A stretch of DNA of 64,000 bases, taken from the NCBI GenBank assembly GCA_020746105.1, contig CM036619.1, forward strand, positions 9,896,238-9,960,237. Reading direction: 5' to 3'. A program made the position numbers and the translations under genes. Under the pieces are notes generated by a model. The model did no database searches. It was given only the letters and a program-made list of their open reading frames with translations, and was not told the DNA's origin. The stretch's first letter is position 1, and each line of letters begins with the position of its first letter. The DNA is from Trogon surrucura (taxonomy: Eukaryota > Chordata > Aves > Trogoniformes > Trogonidae). Below are positions 11,101-25,430 of the stretch, one piece after another.

Positions 11101-12999
11101 TGTACAGTTAGATATGATATTTTCCAGCAGTCTCGTCCTTTGATGGGGTTTTCAGGGCTTAAGGACTCCTTGCTCTGTTTCAGTATTGCTGTGAGTTTTT
11201 CGAGTTTGACAAAAGCATTTTGCTCTGTAGAAATGTCAGTGTGCCATGTCTGGTCTCTGTAAATCCAAATTGGTTCATTGCCCACGGAAAGTATCCTCAA
11301 GTGTAAGTTCAGCTTTTACACTACTTGAAAGTCATTCACTTACTGCACAGGAAGGAAGAGGGTGAAGTGCAGACCTATGTGATGGAAAAGACTTTAAGGA
11401 GCCTGACCAAAGTTTTTCAAAGCTTTCAAGTGACTTCGTTTTTAGTTGTCATTTTTCCAAAACTCCACACAATTAAGCTCCTACATACATTCTTTTTTTT
11501 TCATCATTTCCCCCCCTCTATTTACTCTCTACAAGACTTTTAAGAAAAATTTTCAGGAGTATTTCAGATTAATTTTAGTTGTGTTTTCAGAAGTGACTAG
11601 TTCGTCAAGGATTTTTTTTATTATTACTTTTTAGAAAATTAAGCACCTGGGGTTGTTAACATATTAGCATTTTCAATTGCAAAGAATTTCCTAACTCTAA
11701 TTACTCTATTGACAAAATGCACAATACTGTGGATACAAAGGAGAATTACTCCAGCAGTCTTCGCTAATGATGTTTATGCACTTAAACGTGTGGTATTATC
11801 TGTGTGACACCATTTGGAAATCCCAGCACTCTGTGAAACTCAGAGAACATCTTTGCCTACTTCTTGCCCCATTTTCATTATAAAATTATTATTTTGGTGA
11901 AGACCTAAAGCATTTCAGATCTTGGCATAGTTAAGTGAGACTCCACTGCTGATAAGTACCAGAAAAATTGCATCATAGAGAGAAATGTCAGAGAAGTAAG
12001 CTAGAGAAGGTGGCATAGACAAAACAATGTGTAGTGGAAACAGTCTCAATTTACCAGTTATTGATCAAATCATTAATTTAAATATTTTCTACCAAAAGGT
12101 AGTTAGCTGCTTGTGTTTAAGATGTGTAGTTATAGCAACCAATTAAAACTAACAGCTATAAAACATCCTCCAGTTTTATTTTCAACATGTTGTAACTATG
12201 AATAAACAACAAACATGAGGTTCTCAGTTTTCTTAAATCCATTTTATTCCAACAATATAATCTTTCCACTACCTGTTCGAAATTTTGGTTCAATATTTTG
12301 ATTTAATATCGATGTGTTTCAAAATGTTTGACACCAAGTGCTACCCTTTGTTAATAATCACTTCAAAAACACTGTCTTCCTTTTTACCTTGATTTTATTG
12401 TAAGGACACAGCAGGCAATTCTGCTTTCAACATATCTGGAATATGAAAATAGAAAGTATAACTCTCTTAATTAGTTACTAAAAAACTTTCAGAAACAAAG
12501 GGTGCGCAATTTCCTCATTGTGAAAATGCTGTGAAATTGCCTTAATGAAGAGCAGAAACCTGCATTAAATTTAATTGTGATTTCTGTTTCATATCATACA
12601 GAACTCCTAAGTTTTAAATGAATGACATATTAAATCCAGACACATATTGAAATGACTTTATGAAGAATTGAATTTATAATATCTCTTGTGTCCTTACCTG
12701 CTCTGTCTCCAGCAACTCATTTTTACTCGAAATTTGCCTAACATTTTAAACCCTAAAATACTAGCATTTAATTTTAAAGAGTCTCTCAGATAACTTTGCC
12801 ATTCTTCCTCTGTCACACGTACCTATGCCAAGTTGTACATATCTGAAAATAATTACCTTGCAAGGAGATTAATATTTGATATACAAAATTGCTTGAGACT
12901 GAAGCTGGAAATGGAAGCTTAAAATTATTAGAAGAGGCACATCATAGAAGTGAAGTAGCTAAATAGCTTTAAAAAAAAGAAGTCCAGCACTTACCTCTT

Positions 13000-13030
13000 A
13001 TCCTGTAATAAGAACACAACATTACAGGAT
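13000..13030 (+). repeat. Perfect 10-bp inverted repeat
   Basis: ATCCTGTAAT (13000-13009) and ATTACAGGAT (13021-13030) are separated by 11 bases. Function unknown. Confidence 0.7.
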
Positions 13031-14725
13031 TGCTATTCATAGAAGAAGTGTTCACACTCATAGCTAGGAGTCTTGTGTGTTGTGGTCACATTTCTACTCT
13101 TCATCCAAGACTTCTCTAGACCAATGAGACTAATGAAGCATGGATAAAGTAACAGGGAAATGTGTGTGGGAGGCCGTTTTCTAGCTAAGCAAAGTTGGTC
13201 AGATGTATCCTACTAATACGAATAACCTGTGAACTGGACTAGTGTTCAAAAAAAAACCAACAACAGCCAACCAAACATAAGGCCTCTCTGAAACATTTTC
13301 TTTGCATTATTTCTAGTAAATTTAGAGCACCTAATGGCATATTATGAGAGAAGGACCTTCTCTGCAGGTGTTTGAGATGACAAGTGAAATCAGTCCAAAT
13401 TTGTGTGATGCTTCCGTTCATCTTCTGGTGAGGTGTTCTTGCTGTAGCAGGTTCTGCACCATTCATAAAAAGAAAACTCCATAATAGGTGAAGAGCTCAC
13501 TAACAAAGCTGCATTGCCACCGCTGTGCTTATCTATTGAGAGCCACTAAACTGAAACTGGGAAGAAACCCTCCAGTTTTTAAGCCCCAAGAAGCCAAACA
13601 GATAAAATTCTTCTATTTTAGCACTACTCTTGTGCAGTTTTAGTGGAGTAGAAGATACTAAAGCCACAACGCATTAGTCTCTTTAGCTGTATCCTTTACA
13701 CCCTTTTCCAGCATAGTTTTTAGCAAGAAGACACCTTTCTCTGCAGAAGTTATCTCGAATTCCACCAAGAGAAGATCTTATATGGAAATAAAACTCCTTC
13801 TCTATGTCTTTCCTAAGACTCATGAATATTTTCTTGGGTGTCTGGCACACTGACAGAGAAAACAGCTGAAAGCTATAAGAGTGAACAACTAAGAGAGTTG
13901 ATGGGGAACAACCTCTGTCTGTCTCTAATTTTCCAAGGAGTTCTCAAGTAAGAAGGTCCGTAACTGCTCTCCCAGGCTTCTGGGGATGAAGACAGGCATC
14001 TGCAGGCAAAATTATTGGTCTTGTCAGATTAGTGGGGAACAAAATGAAAAATCTTTTCTTCTTTAAATGGTATGATAAGAACGGTCCTCTATGAGAACAC
14101 CCTAGCAGACATTTCTGCCCTGCAAGTCCTGCCAGTAGTTTGTTGGACACCTACTTTCCAGCTAATCTCTTTCTCATAGGGGATTCTGCAAATTCAGTTA
14201 AAGCTCATTTTGAAAGTGAAAATAGTTTGGATTTCATTTGCTTTTCCGGAAAGGATTTGAGCTCAACCACTGGAGTAGTTATCATGATAAGCAGAGGGTT
14301 GTTTTGTTTTCTGGATATGAACACATATTCTATTTTTCATGTGTGGTTATGAGAACTGTAGAAGGAGAATACACCCTTTAGTCTTCAGAATAGTCTACTG
14401 TCGACATATATAGTCTCTCCTGCCCGTTATCTACAGAAAAACTGTAATCCAGTCTTAATCTCTTTTTCCATTAGAAAACTGTTCTGTTTGACTGTTTGTC
14501 TCCCTTCTACCTCTTGTTCCAGAGGCTTTTTTTCACACTCTCCTCTGCAACAATCTCTGTTTCGTGCAGCTTTAAGAAGGTCTCTACAGATTGAAGAACT
14601 GTGTTGTTGTTTTTTTCATTTTTTTTTTTTTAAAAAAGCAGCTTACATGTTGTGTAGGTTTTACCAAGCTCTTACAGATCTAGATTTTAATCAACCAACA
14701 GTACTTTGCAATCTCTAAAATTAGA

Positions 14726-14828
14726 GCAGATTGGACTGGGATTGGAAAGGACACTTTAAGAGGGTTAAACACTATAAAGTAATCTTTTTTTTTTGTATGT
14801 TGTAGGCCATTCTATGATTCTATGATTG
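14726..14828 (+). mobile_element. Possible tiny CR1 tail
   Basis: GATTGGACTGGGATTGGAAAGGAC at one end and GGCCATTCTATGATTCTATGATT at the other resemble the last bases and octamer tail of a plus-strand CR1. The AT-rich middle does not match. This is probably a degraded or interrupted remnant. Confidence 0.4.
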
Positions 14829-15052
14829 TTGCTAAGAATACGAAAATCCCTCTAAATTGGTATGGGGATCAAGTTCAGATTTGCTTTAAAAAAAAAGAGT
14901 AATCTGAATTTTAGAGATCACATGACCCTATTTTTTCATTGTAAAAGTAGTTTAAAATGCTTCATATGTAAAAATTGTAATCACAATAATTGAGGTACTT
15001 TTTTTAATCGGCAAACAATAACCTCACAATTAAAATTTCTGTATAAAACTCT

Positions 15053-15236
15053 GAATCACAGAATCACAGAATGTCAGGGATTGGAAGGGACCTCGAAAGA
15101 TCATCAAGTCCAATCCCCCTGCCAGAGCAGGAATGCCTAGATAATGCTACATAGGAACATGTCCAGGTGGGTCTTGAATGTCTCCAGAGAAGGAGACTTC
15201 ACAACCTCCCTGGGCAGCCTGTTCCAGTGCTCTGGT
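15053..15236 (-). mobile_element. CR1 3' fragment, same subfamily as the full-length copy
   Basis: Reverse-strand, heavily 5'-truncated CR1. It begins with two CACAGAATC tail units, then TCAGGGATTGGAAGGGACCT, CATCAAGTCCAATCCCCCTG and CAGAGCAGGAATGCCTAGAT. The complement of its last 80 bases is almost identical to 5340-5420 of the full-length element, so both come from one recently active subfamily. It ends abruptly after TTCCAGTGCTC. Confidence 0.92.
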
Positions 15237-15445
15237 TAGATATTGCATTTTAGACTTTCTGGGAAACAATCTGTTGACTGTGAGATGACCAAAAATGTTC
15301 CACAGTTATGTAGAACCTCTTGTATCTCGATTTCTTTCTCTAAAGAACCATGATCCCAATAGAAATTTCTTGTAGGCAGTGCTCTTTTGGTGCTTAGAAG
15401 ATCAGGGTGTAACATAGTGTAACAAGTGAAGGAATACGCAAACTT

Positions 15446-15497
15446 TCACAATCCACCTCCGGATTGTGATTCAGTAGGTGATTGTGATTCAATAGGT
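15446..15497 (+). repeat. Short hairpin plus 18-bp tandem repeat
   Basis: TCACAATCC (15446-15454) and GGATTGTGA (15461-15469) form a perfect 9-bp stem with a 6-base loop. The right arm begins two 18-bp direct repeats GATTGTGATTCARTAGGT (15462-15479, 15480-15497). Confidence 0.75.
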
Positions 15498-18400
15498 TTC
15501 CTAAATCTATTGACAGAATTTCCTCTTTACCGGGGTGGAGGGAGACAATGTTACATGCACTTATGCTTTCATAGGTACCAGGGAATACATCACAGAACTA
15601 GCATGTACCTTTTCTAGATCTTTCTCTCTCAGAACACCCCATCTGCACAACCCACTTATGGCAGAAAACACAGCATTTTACATGTCAGATTTTAGATGTT
15701 GTTCATTCACATTTGCTGCTGGTATTTGTTTCTTATCATCAGAGTATAACCCACTCATCTTACTTTCAAGTAGAAATCTAAGATAAAATCAAGACAAAAA
15801 TAATCATCTACTTTATCTCCTATTCCTTACAAGTCTGGAGTAGTCATATAAACTCAAACAGAACAGTGAGACTTAAAGTCAGTGCTAGAAAGGTGGGAAT
15901 GAGACCCTGAGCTGCAATTTATACAGGGGAAAAATAATCCCAAAGTATGTCATGACTTCAGGCATGGGAGCTTTCACTAGAAGAAACTGATGTGAAGGAA
16001 ACCTCTACTTCCCCTCCCTAGTAGATGTCTTTGGGATTCAGTAGTGATAGAACTACTTTCGGAAAATCCATGCATTTTTTTGTTTTCCTTTTTCATCTTT
16101 AAACCAGGCTGTTAACACATTGTGCTCGTCAATAGTGAATGGGACTGATTGATCAGGTTTTGGTGGCCTGTGCCTCCTGTGTTCTCAGGTGCTTACTAAA
16201 GAGAGAGGTGTCTAATAAAAAAACAAACCCCTATCTCAGCTGGCACTGACTAGTGACCCTTGCTGATTGTCTCTGGGGAAGTAGACAAGGGTGAAAGGAG
16301 TAAGTGCAATGAAATAGTTTCAGCCCCACACAGTGATGAGACACTTCTGTCACACGGTCTGCAGGACTGTAATCTCTACCTTAAATAAAGAACTCTAGGT
16401 TCCAAATTAATCAAGCTAGTATTCTTTCTGAACTCTGAATGTATTTAATCATTTTAAGGTATTTTTTCTTTCTTGTCCAAGATCAGAAATTTTAGGGTAC
16501 CAAGGAAAGTTTATATTCCAACACAGCTGTAGGAGGGCTCTAAACTGTCTTTACAAGCTTCAGAATTAAGAGAGACTCTGTTGTCCAGATAGTGGTTTAA
16601 AATTTTCTGACCGTGAGCAGTACTTATTTTAAACTAACTGGAGTCAAGTCACTGATGCCATTGCTGAGATAATTTAAGGTAAGATAAAATGCTTGGATTA
16701 ACGTTTATGAATAGGCTGAAGGTCTTTAACACCATCAGTATTTAATTATCCACCTACAAGCCTATTAAAAGGGATTTGATTTTCAGAAAGTGACTATTAC
16801 TCCCACTAACAGAAATTTCCCAGGGGAAGTTTTATTCAGCTTATGTTGTTTAGTATTGGAGTCACGTCTCTGATAAGGTATATTCCTTGTTTTGACCAGA
16901 ATAGATGTCCTCCTAGCTCTTCTCCATCCTGCTGTTCTGCAGTGATTTAGTTAGGCAAAGCTGAAAAATAAACGGCACATGAGCTTGTTTTCTGAATTTT
17001 TCCATGTCATTAGCTGCAATAACTAGTACTGTTTAGAAATGCAGATTTTTGCTGAAATTGCCTAGCAATTTCTGAAACAGCAAAAAAGTAACAAAATGGA
17101 AAAAGAAACATCTAAATGAAGAGAAAGTGAAAACAGTGCGGAACAATTATATGAAGTTTCAACAGCAGATGAGTCAAAGGAGTCCTAGAGAAGTGAAATT
17201 GTATGAGAGCATAGCATCATGGACGATAAAGTCAGATGAGGCCATTCTGATATTTTAGAACTAAATTGAATTGTAGAAACTGTTTTCTCTCATTCTCTAT
17301 TCCAGTAAAATGAGGAGAATCTTAAGATTATGCCATTATGGAATCAGTCTCTGGTAGGTGTGTCTATCTTTCTCCTGTTCTTAAAATATGACTCCATCTT
17401 TCCTGTCCAAACTAATTGAAATTTATGGAAACCAATACACTAGAAGACAGTACAATGCTTTTTGTTATTTGTTCTATTTCTATATAATATTTCTTTTTCT
17501 GGATATTTTCCTTCTCTACAATCATTTAATAAAGAATACCTTTTTTAAAAAAAAAAAAGGATCATAATGAGATTTGGAAGAAACAAAATTACAAAATTAT
17601 AAAATTTCTTTCCATCTATTAGATATATCTAATGGGTTATTGTGAGACTGAACAGTATCACTTGTAAGCATAAAAGTTCATGTCAACAAGACAGGGCATT
17701 AATACAAATTGCTTTGTAACTGGCTTTTAACCACGTCTCTTTGTTACATGGTTGGATTTCAAAATGAAAGGTAAGTCCAACGTTCTCTTCATTCAGGATG
17801 TAATGTATCCAGAGGACCTGAAATTATTAACCATTGTTCATACCCAATATGGTCAAAGGCACTGATTTGAGACCTGCAGTCCCTGTTGTCTAACGTAAAA
17901 GACAGCTCAAATGACAAAACACTGACAGGAATTGTTTCATGATGTGGGCTAGCAGATCTAACAGTTGGCCACTGCTGTCAAGGAATACAGTCTTGATATC
18001 TGCAGCTTTTATTCATGTGGCCTTACGGTGACCTGATTCATTGTACTTGTGCCATACAGTGTAAGCATCAGCTACACTTGGTTTCACAATTGTGCTACTT
18101 TAAAAAATAAACTTATAAAAATTTTTGTAAGTATTTTATCAAGGAATACAATTTTTCACTTAAAAGATACATGCAGCAGCAGTAACAGGTACCATGCCAA
18201 AAACAGAAAAAGGGAGGGTTGTTCCACCACTTCCCAGCATGCTAACAGGATGAACTAAGTGTTTATAAAGCCAAATTGATACTGGGAAGGCATGAAAATA
18301 CAAACTGACAGCCCTGGAATCAGTTTTCTGTAGCTCAGGGAGCACAGGGTAAGCAGGCATTAAGATTGCAATATCCTTATGTAGCCAGCTGGCTGATGAG

Positions 18401-19789
18401 AAAGGCACCTCCTTTGACACCTGGCAATAGACTGTTAATCATCAAGCTCTGCCAAGATTTTGTAATGTGGCTTCAGGTGCTTGAATCTTCAAACCATTTG
18501 TAGTCCAACCACAACAAAGACCAATAATATTTTGCAATTCTTCCCTTCAGCATGCCCTACATATACTGTGTTCTGCTGTTCTGGAAAATAGTACTGAGAA
18601 AATTAGATACAATAACCTTCCTACAAGAAGTGTGTAGAAAAAAAAGTTTTTCCTTCCTGCATTACCACAAAATTTATAATACTTCTTTGTTAATAACTAA
18701 TTAGACACCATTATAAAAGTTATGACTCTCATAAACACTTTGTCATTTGAGATGAGACTCTAGCTGTGTTTCAGAGACAATAGCTAAAAACAACAAAAAA
18801 AAGAGACTCTAAAGACTCCTGTGTCATCTGGCCTTGTTTCTCTTCAAGAATAGCAGATGCCTAAATGGAACATGCAGCCAAGGATGAGATGAGTGAAATA
18901 GTAGCTGCCTGAATTAAAAAAAAAGTTGATATAGGTCATATTGCATGTTGCAGCACAGAGTAGTAAAATCTAACATGCAACCTCATAATGCAGCAAGTCT
19001 GAACATATTAGGTATTTCAGTTCTTTTCATATATTTAATTACTTTCCATTGTCTCAATAACATACAAGAAATAATGGCTGAAAACAGACTGTCCATTGTA
19101 CACTAAGTAAGAATGAGGCAATTTCTCTTTAGAGCTGTTCATCATAATGAAAGTTGCTAATTCCCGTTTTCTTGAGAGGTATTTACAATAATTACATCTA
19201 TTCTGAACATTGTCAGTTTTTCAGTAGAAAACAATATCATTTTTATCTACTTCCTTCAAATATAACAGAAGCTCAGTGTGGTCCAGGAAGGCTAAAACCA
19301 CAGCTCTTAGCAGCCCTTTTCTCATCCTATTAAGTTCAGTGCTTAAGACAATAAAGCATCTATGATGTCAGCTGTAAATATCGCTAAAGCCAAGCTTCAT
19401 GGTTCTGGCAAAATGATTCTTAAAAATCAAGATGAAAAATGTGGAGCAGTCTCTCTAGAGTCTCTGTTGAGTCAAACATTTCTGGGGTATGTCCACTCCA
19501 GCAACTTGCTGCCTGATCCAAAGAATTCTTCCCATAAGTGATATGTAGGCTCACCCATCTCAAAGTCTGTGTAGAGGATGAAGAAGAAAACCTGAACTGA
19601 ACTGTCATTCAAGAAGGACTTTTCATCCCTTAGCAAAGACAATCCTGGTAAAGATTTTGAGAAACAAAGGAAAATCCCAGGGTGGTATAGGCAGCATCTT
19701 GTCATTTGCTGTTTCTACCATCAAAGGGCAATTGGTGCAGGGAGCTTATGCAGCCAGCAGGTCCTGCAGGAGTGATGTCCTGCTGATGT

Positions 19790-20252
19790 CCAGGGGTAAT
19801 GAGGTGCTGAACCGTGTTCAAAAAAGGACAAAGAAACTGGAACGGTCTAGAGAACAAGTCTTATGAGTAGCAGCTGAGGGATTTGAGCCCGTGGAGAAAA
19901 GGAGGCTCAAGGGAGACCTTATCACTCTCTACAACTACCACAAAGGAGGTTATGGCAAGGTGGGAGTTGGTCCCTTCTTCCGAGTAACAAGCAATAGAAC
20001 AAGAGTAAATATACTCAAGTTGTGCCAGGGGAGGCTTGGATTGGACATTATGAAAAAATTCTTCACCAAAAGGGTTGTTAAGCACGGTAACAGGCTGCCG
20101 GAAGTGGTGAAGTCACCATCCCTAGAGGTGTTTAAAAGACGTGTAGATGTGGTGCTTAGGGACATGATTTTGTGGTGGACCTGGCATTGCTAGGTTACCA
20201 GTTGGACTCGATCTTAAAGGTCTTTTCCAACCTGAACAATTCTGTGATCTGC
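19790..20252 (+). mobile_element. CR1 3' fragment with decayed ORF2 end
   Basis: Plus-strand CR1. A frame at 19891-20193 still shows the C-terminal motif series [49 protein letters not shown]. It is followed by GTTGGACTCGATCTTAAAGG, TCTTTTCCAACC and one ATTCTGTGAT tail unit. Missing residues and a different 3' UTR mark an older subfamily. Confidence 0.85.
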
Positions 20253-21327
20253 AGGGAAACCTTGGGGAGTTTGACCTTCCTCTTGGCAACCTCCTGTAGG
20301 CCCTATATTGCTTGTTGATGTTTTCTGCTTATTGGTATTTTGTTCTTTTTGATCAATATCGGTGGAACGATCTCCAGTTCAGTTTTTATTCACAAGGCTG
20401 AGACCTCATGCACTGGTTAATTGACTCTCCTCAAAAATTGTTCCAAAGGTTCTTATTTACTCGTCAGAAACAGGTCCCTGTTTTCCATGAAAGAGCTTTT
20501 GTGCATCTGTAAGCACTTGATACATCCTGACTTCGGTATGATGACACAAGGGATCAATGCACACAGACCACAGAGAAGCTGTTCAAGAATGACTATTACA
20601 GATGCATAGAACAGGAATTGGGCATTAGAGAAGGCATAGGTGTTACAGTTTTCAGACAGTTATGTATGACTCATTAAGTTAATTTTCTTTATCACTGAAG
20701 AATTTGGTTTACTGGTCCTAAATTTTCCTGAAGGAGTAGATTACGTAGGAATCATCTTTAGACAACTTCAAAATTAGGTGACTACATGCTCTTTACACCT
20801 CTGACCTCCTGCTATAATCAGCAAAGGTCTAGTCAATACAAACAGAGGAGCCCAAACAGACCCATAGCAGCACAAAAGTAGACATCTGCATCTGATCTGT
20901 TGAGTATCTCTCCAGACTCACTGGATAAAATGGAAGCTTGGGAATACCTAGACTATAGTCACCAAAATTCAGATGTCTGAATCTAGACCTGAATTCTGCC
21001 ATTGTTTTTTTTACTTTTAGTGTTTCCTGCTGGTCTTCTTTTCTTTCACTTGGTTGTTCTTTGGGTTAAAGATTCTTTTTTCATTTATTTACTCTACACT
21101 CTGACTGCTCCATCTCAAAGTCTAGGGCTGATTCATGTCATGACCTGTCAATAGAAGACTAGGTCACCAGCTCTTTCGTAACATCCTTTTGTTGCTGTCT
21201 TCTGTGTCTTTTCACTTGAACAAATATATCTCTGTTCCTTTTCAAATCACTTAGCACTACTGCTGCTCTCCTTTGAATTCTCTCCACTTAGCCAATTGCT
21301 CAACTAGCAAGCTTTCAACCAGCTGGA

Positions 21328-21353
21328 TAATGTAGTTTCCTAATGTAGTTTCC
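21328..21353 (+). repeat. 13-bp tandem duplication
   Basis: TAATGTAGTTTCC occurs twice in direct succession. A minor local duplication. Confidence 0.8.
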
Positions 21354-24175
21354 TAACATCGTTTTTTTCACAACACTTCCTTATTAGGCCTTTGCTGAAA
21401 AAGAAGATATTTTTTTCTCATGTCTTTCTCTCTCTGAATACGCCTTCTAGGAGAGACTGACTAGGAGGACTCCTTAATCATGCAAATTGTAAAGTACAGA
21501 AGACTACACAAACTTGCAATTTTCCTCTTTATGATCTGCTACTGCTCTTTTGCACGACCTCCACACATTTGCGCTGTTCTTCTGTGCCGTGGGTTCTAAA
21601 TGTGTGAAATGGGAATAATATTTAGCTAGTTAAGAGGGGATTTACATGGTAAGGATGTATATACAAAGGGGAGAGTGACGTGACACTCATTCTTGATTAA
21701 CTGAAAATCTTTTTTAACTGTTGGATTAATGCAGACTGGTGTGAAAAGCCCGTCAAGAGGAAGACATTCTGGTCCATACAACCTTAGCATCAGCTGTAGG
21801 GAAAGAAAGGATAGATGTGACTTAGGCTGGAGTCCATGTCTGTGTGCCTGATTTCTGGAGGGGCCCTGGCTCAGCAACCCTAATACCCTGTCAGTTTGGC
21901 ATGGTGTAACAGAAGTTTCGAACAACGCATACACACTTATGCATTACTTTTCTTGTAGTGTTCGTCCATAGCATACCATATGTAATACAGAGTAATGGCA
22001 TGAGCTATATGTGCACATTCAGTTGTGATCCTGACAAGAGCTGTTCACATGCTACAGTATTAATAGAGGAAGACTGCAGCAGAGGCATACTAATTAACCT
22101 CTATTTTCATGGGTCATTGCCAGATCATACGTGCAGCCAAGAGTGTTTAACTTACTTTAATGAGTAGTATGAAGGTTAAGACAATCAAATGTGCTGGGCA
22201 CATTTTTCCTGGCTTAGTGAACATGTGTCAAGTGAACTATGCCTTATTTTAAATAAACGTTCTACAGCCATTGCTTGGTATCTTTTAAGTGAATGCAAAC
22301 ATGGACTGTAAGGTTTTCCTGTTGTGAAAGTGGTGCATCGTCCATATTAGCCATAAGTCTATGAAGAAATGTCATATTTTTATGTTCTCTTATCACAGAT
22401 TTCATAGAGTTCAATAATAACTAGGATTTCTGTTTTCTTTCTTTCTTTTATCTCCTTTTCTTTTTGAATTTGTATTATTATTTGTCTTCCTACAAAGATG
22501 AAGTAGGAAATAATATTTTTCCTTTTACAGTGAAAAGATTTTGTGCTATTGTGAGAGTATCTTCACAGGAACTCATTAAACACTTTAATCATATGGCTCC
22601 TTGAAAGACTGATCTGATTTATTCAAAGGATGAATTTATTATATAGTCATATTAAACAATGTATGTTAATAGTGAAGGACTAAGAGATCACATAGGCTAA
22701 GTGCCTTCTGTTGTAGGAGGCCGAAGGACATAAAATATCAAAAGTTTTTCTGGTTCCTGGAATGTCAATCAGTAGCTGTTACCAAACACACCACGTCAAG
22801 GTGCCGTGGGACATTTACTTGAGAGTGGAGCTACGTTAGGGCTACACATTCCTTTGAAAACCTGGGTTTGCAGGACTGTAAAGGACTCTCTGTGGGACTT
22901 GTTTTCTTCTTGCTGTCACAACCACCACAGCCAGTTTCTACACACAAGAAAAACAGTTGAGGATAGCAGAATTCCCAGGTGGGAATGATGTTAAGAAGCC
23001 AAAGCAATGCAGATGTTCTAAAATTAGTACCACCCTATATTGGGAAAGAGAAGATCTGAATTGGGCTTTTTTTACTGGAATAAAGGATGAGCTCACTGCC
23101 TGCTCTCTATCAGCTCTCACTGCTTCACATCACTTTTTTTTTCGCGCTCCAGAAAGAAGCCCTTGATTTAGTAAAAGTTTATAGAACAGGTGGATTAAAT
23201 ATTAGTAGAGTCTCAATTCTCTCCTGTGATAACATATTATGCAGGCAGGAGCCCAAGAGAAAGCTGCTCTCTCAGAGTGGTAGGTTATACACCTCCACTC
23301 CCACAGAAGCTATTAGCAGCTTGTGTTTTGCCTTCTTAAGTAAACGGACCTCGGCTGGAGCTGCCAACTAGACAAATGAACGTGTTTATCCACAATGTGT
23401 TTTCATTGTAGCTCAGAATTTTTTACTAATTACTGGCTAAGGCTGCTCAAAGTGGGAATTCTTCATGCTCTTCACTGTAAAAGTTGTAAGTTAGAGGCTA
23501 TATTGCCTCCTACAAATACTGGGGAGGGGTTCTGTCATTTTTTTCAGATATTTCTTCTATGGCTACCTTTCACCGATAGCATTTAATCCTGCTGGCATCA
23601 AAACATCATGACTGTTTTGCCTTTCTCTCTCATTCTACCTATCATCCTCTTTGTTGTCTCTTGTTCTCTCTGAATAAGCCTGGATTAGTGCAAAGCCTAG
23701 ATAATATTAGTTTATGTTATATCCTCCTAATATCAAGCTGTCTCACAACAGCCTCAACATCAGTTTCTCTGGCAGAAAACAGAAAGTGTATAGAATCTGT
23801 TTCATCTTCCACAAGAAAATTGATAGTACAGGAAGGACCTGTAACCAGGACTCCTGGGTGCTATGTACTTTGTTACTGGTGAAAAGTGGCCCAGTTTTCA
23901 ACCTTAAATATAGTCTCGCTGGAGGGTGCTAAAACAATCAGGAGGGTAAGCGACTGCAGTCAGGAAAAGAAGCTAAGCAGTGCCAAGTTAAACGCCAAGA
24001 TACCATTATGGTGATATGTGAACCTGAAAGCTCAGAATCAAACCCCTTCCCTTTTGTAAGATTTAGGATTTCAATGCCAAGAAGCATTGTATTGCCTGTG
24101 CATTTTCATATTGATTTACTATGTGATACTCAGTAGGGATGGTGCTCTCCTTACAGCTGCTACAATAATTAAACA

Positions 24176-24727
24176 TAGAATCATAGAATGGCCTAAATTG
24201 GAAGGGACGTTAGAGACCATCTAATCCAACCTCCCTGTCATGGGCAGGGAAGCCTCTCTACTAGCTCAGGCTACTCAAGGCCACGTCAAACCTGACCTTG
24301 AACACCTCCAGGGAGGGGGCAACCACAACTTCTCTGGGCACTTTACTCCAAAGTCTTGCCACCCTCGTACTGAAGAATTTCTTTCTAAGATCTAATCTAA
24401 ATCTGCTTGCTTTCAACTTAAACCCATTTCCCCTTGTCCTATCAGTGGATGCTCTTGTAAAAGTCCCTCCCCAGCCTTCCTCTAGGATCCCTTCAGGTAT
24501 TGGAAGGCAGCTATTAGGTCCCACTGAAGTCTTCTCTTCTCCAGGCTGAACAATCCCAGCTCCCTCAGCCTGTCCTCATAGCAGAGGTGCTCCAGCCCCT
24601 GGATCATATTTGTGGCCCTCCTCTGAACCTGCTCCAACAGATCTATGTCCCTCTATGGTGGGGACACCAGAACTGGATGCAGTATTTGAGGAGTGGTCTC
24701 ACAAGAGCAGAGTAAAGGGGAAGAATC
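24176..24727 (-). mobile_element. CR1 3' fragment
   Basis: Reverse-strand CR1: ACATAGAATCATAGAATGGCC, GGAAGGGACGTTAGAGACCA, then the complement of the ORF2 C-terminal part, whose frame gives [12 protein letters not shown] and [13 protein letters not shown], then CTCCAGGCTGAACAATCCCA and CTCCCTCAGCCTGTCCTCAT. About 550 bp, 5'-truncated. It is of the same general type as 5820-6107. Confidence 0.9.
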
Positions 24728-25430
24728 ATATTCTTCTAAATCAACCTAAAGTTGTCATTTATCCTCATAGTTCTCCCAAGTGTCATCAGAACAGACCTTT
24801 AGGAGACCAAAACTGGCCTGAGGTCTGAGAGGTGATGTACAAACAGAAGAAAAGACTGCTCCTAATGTAAAGAATAAGTAAGAAATACAAATACTCTATA
24901 ACTTAGAATATTAAGCTCAAGTTACGAGAATAAGAGTCAAACAAAATAGCTATTTTTAAGAAGTGATAGCAAGAATGAGTTTTTCCCCTGACTGGCTAAA
25001 AGAGTACACAGAACAATCCCCAGGCTAGCTTAGCTGACCAAAAAAATGTAGAAATAAATTAATGTCATGACTTTGATCAAGCCTGCCTAGAAATGGTCAT
25101 AAAGAGACCACATCTATTTACCATGTTTGTAATAAATTAGCTTCACACTAATAATTACATATTATTGTCTCTGTCCTGCACCAGGCCTTTTCTGGAATTG
25201 AGCTGATGTCCTACTTTGCAGCTCCTTCTTGGTTAAGGCTTCTAGACAAAATGGGCAATGAAGCATTTGTTTTCGTGCAGTTTAAAAGTCTGAGTAAGAC
25301 TTAGCCCTAAAGAGCTGCAATCTATTAGAATTTCTGTACCTCTTAAAGCTTATAAAGCTGTTTTCAGGACTCATGTTCTTTCTCATCAGTATTTATATGA
25401 CATTATTTTGAATTACTTTTAATTCATTTT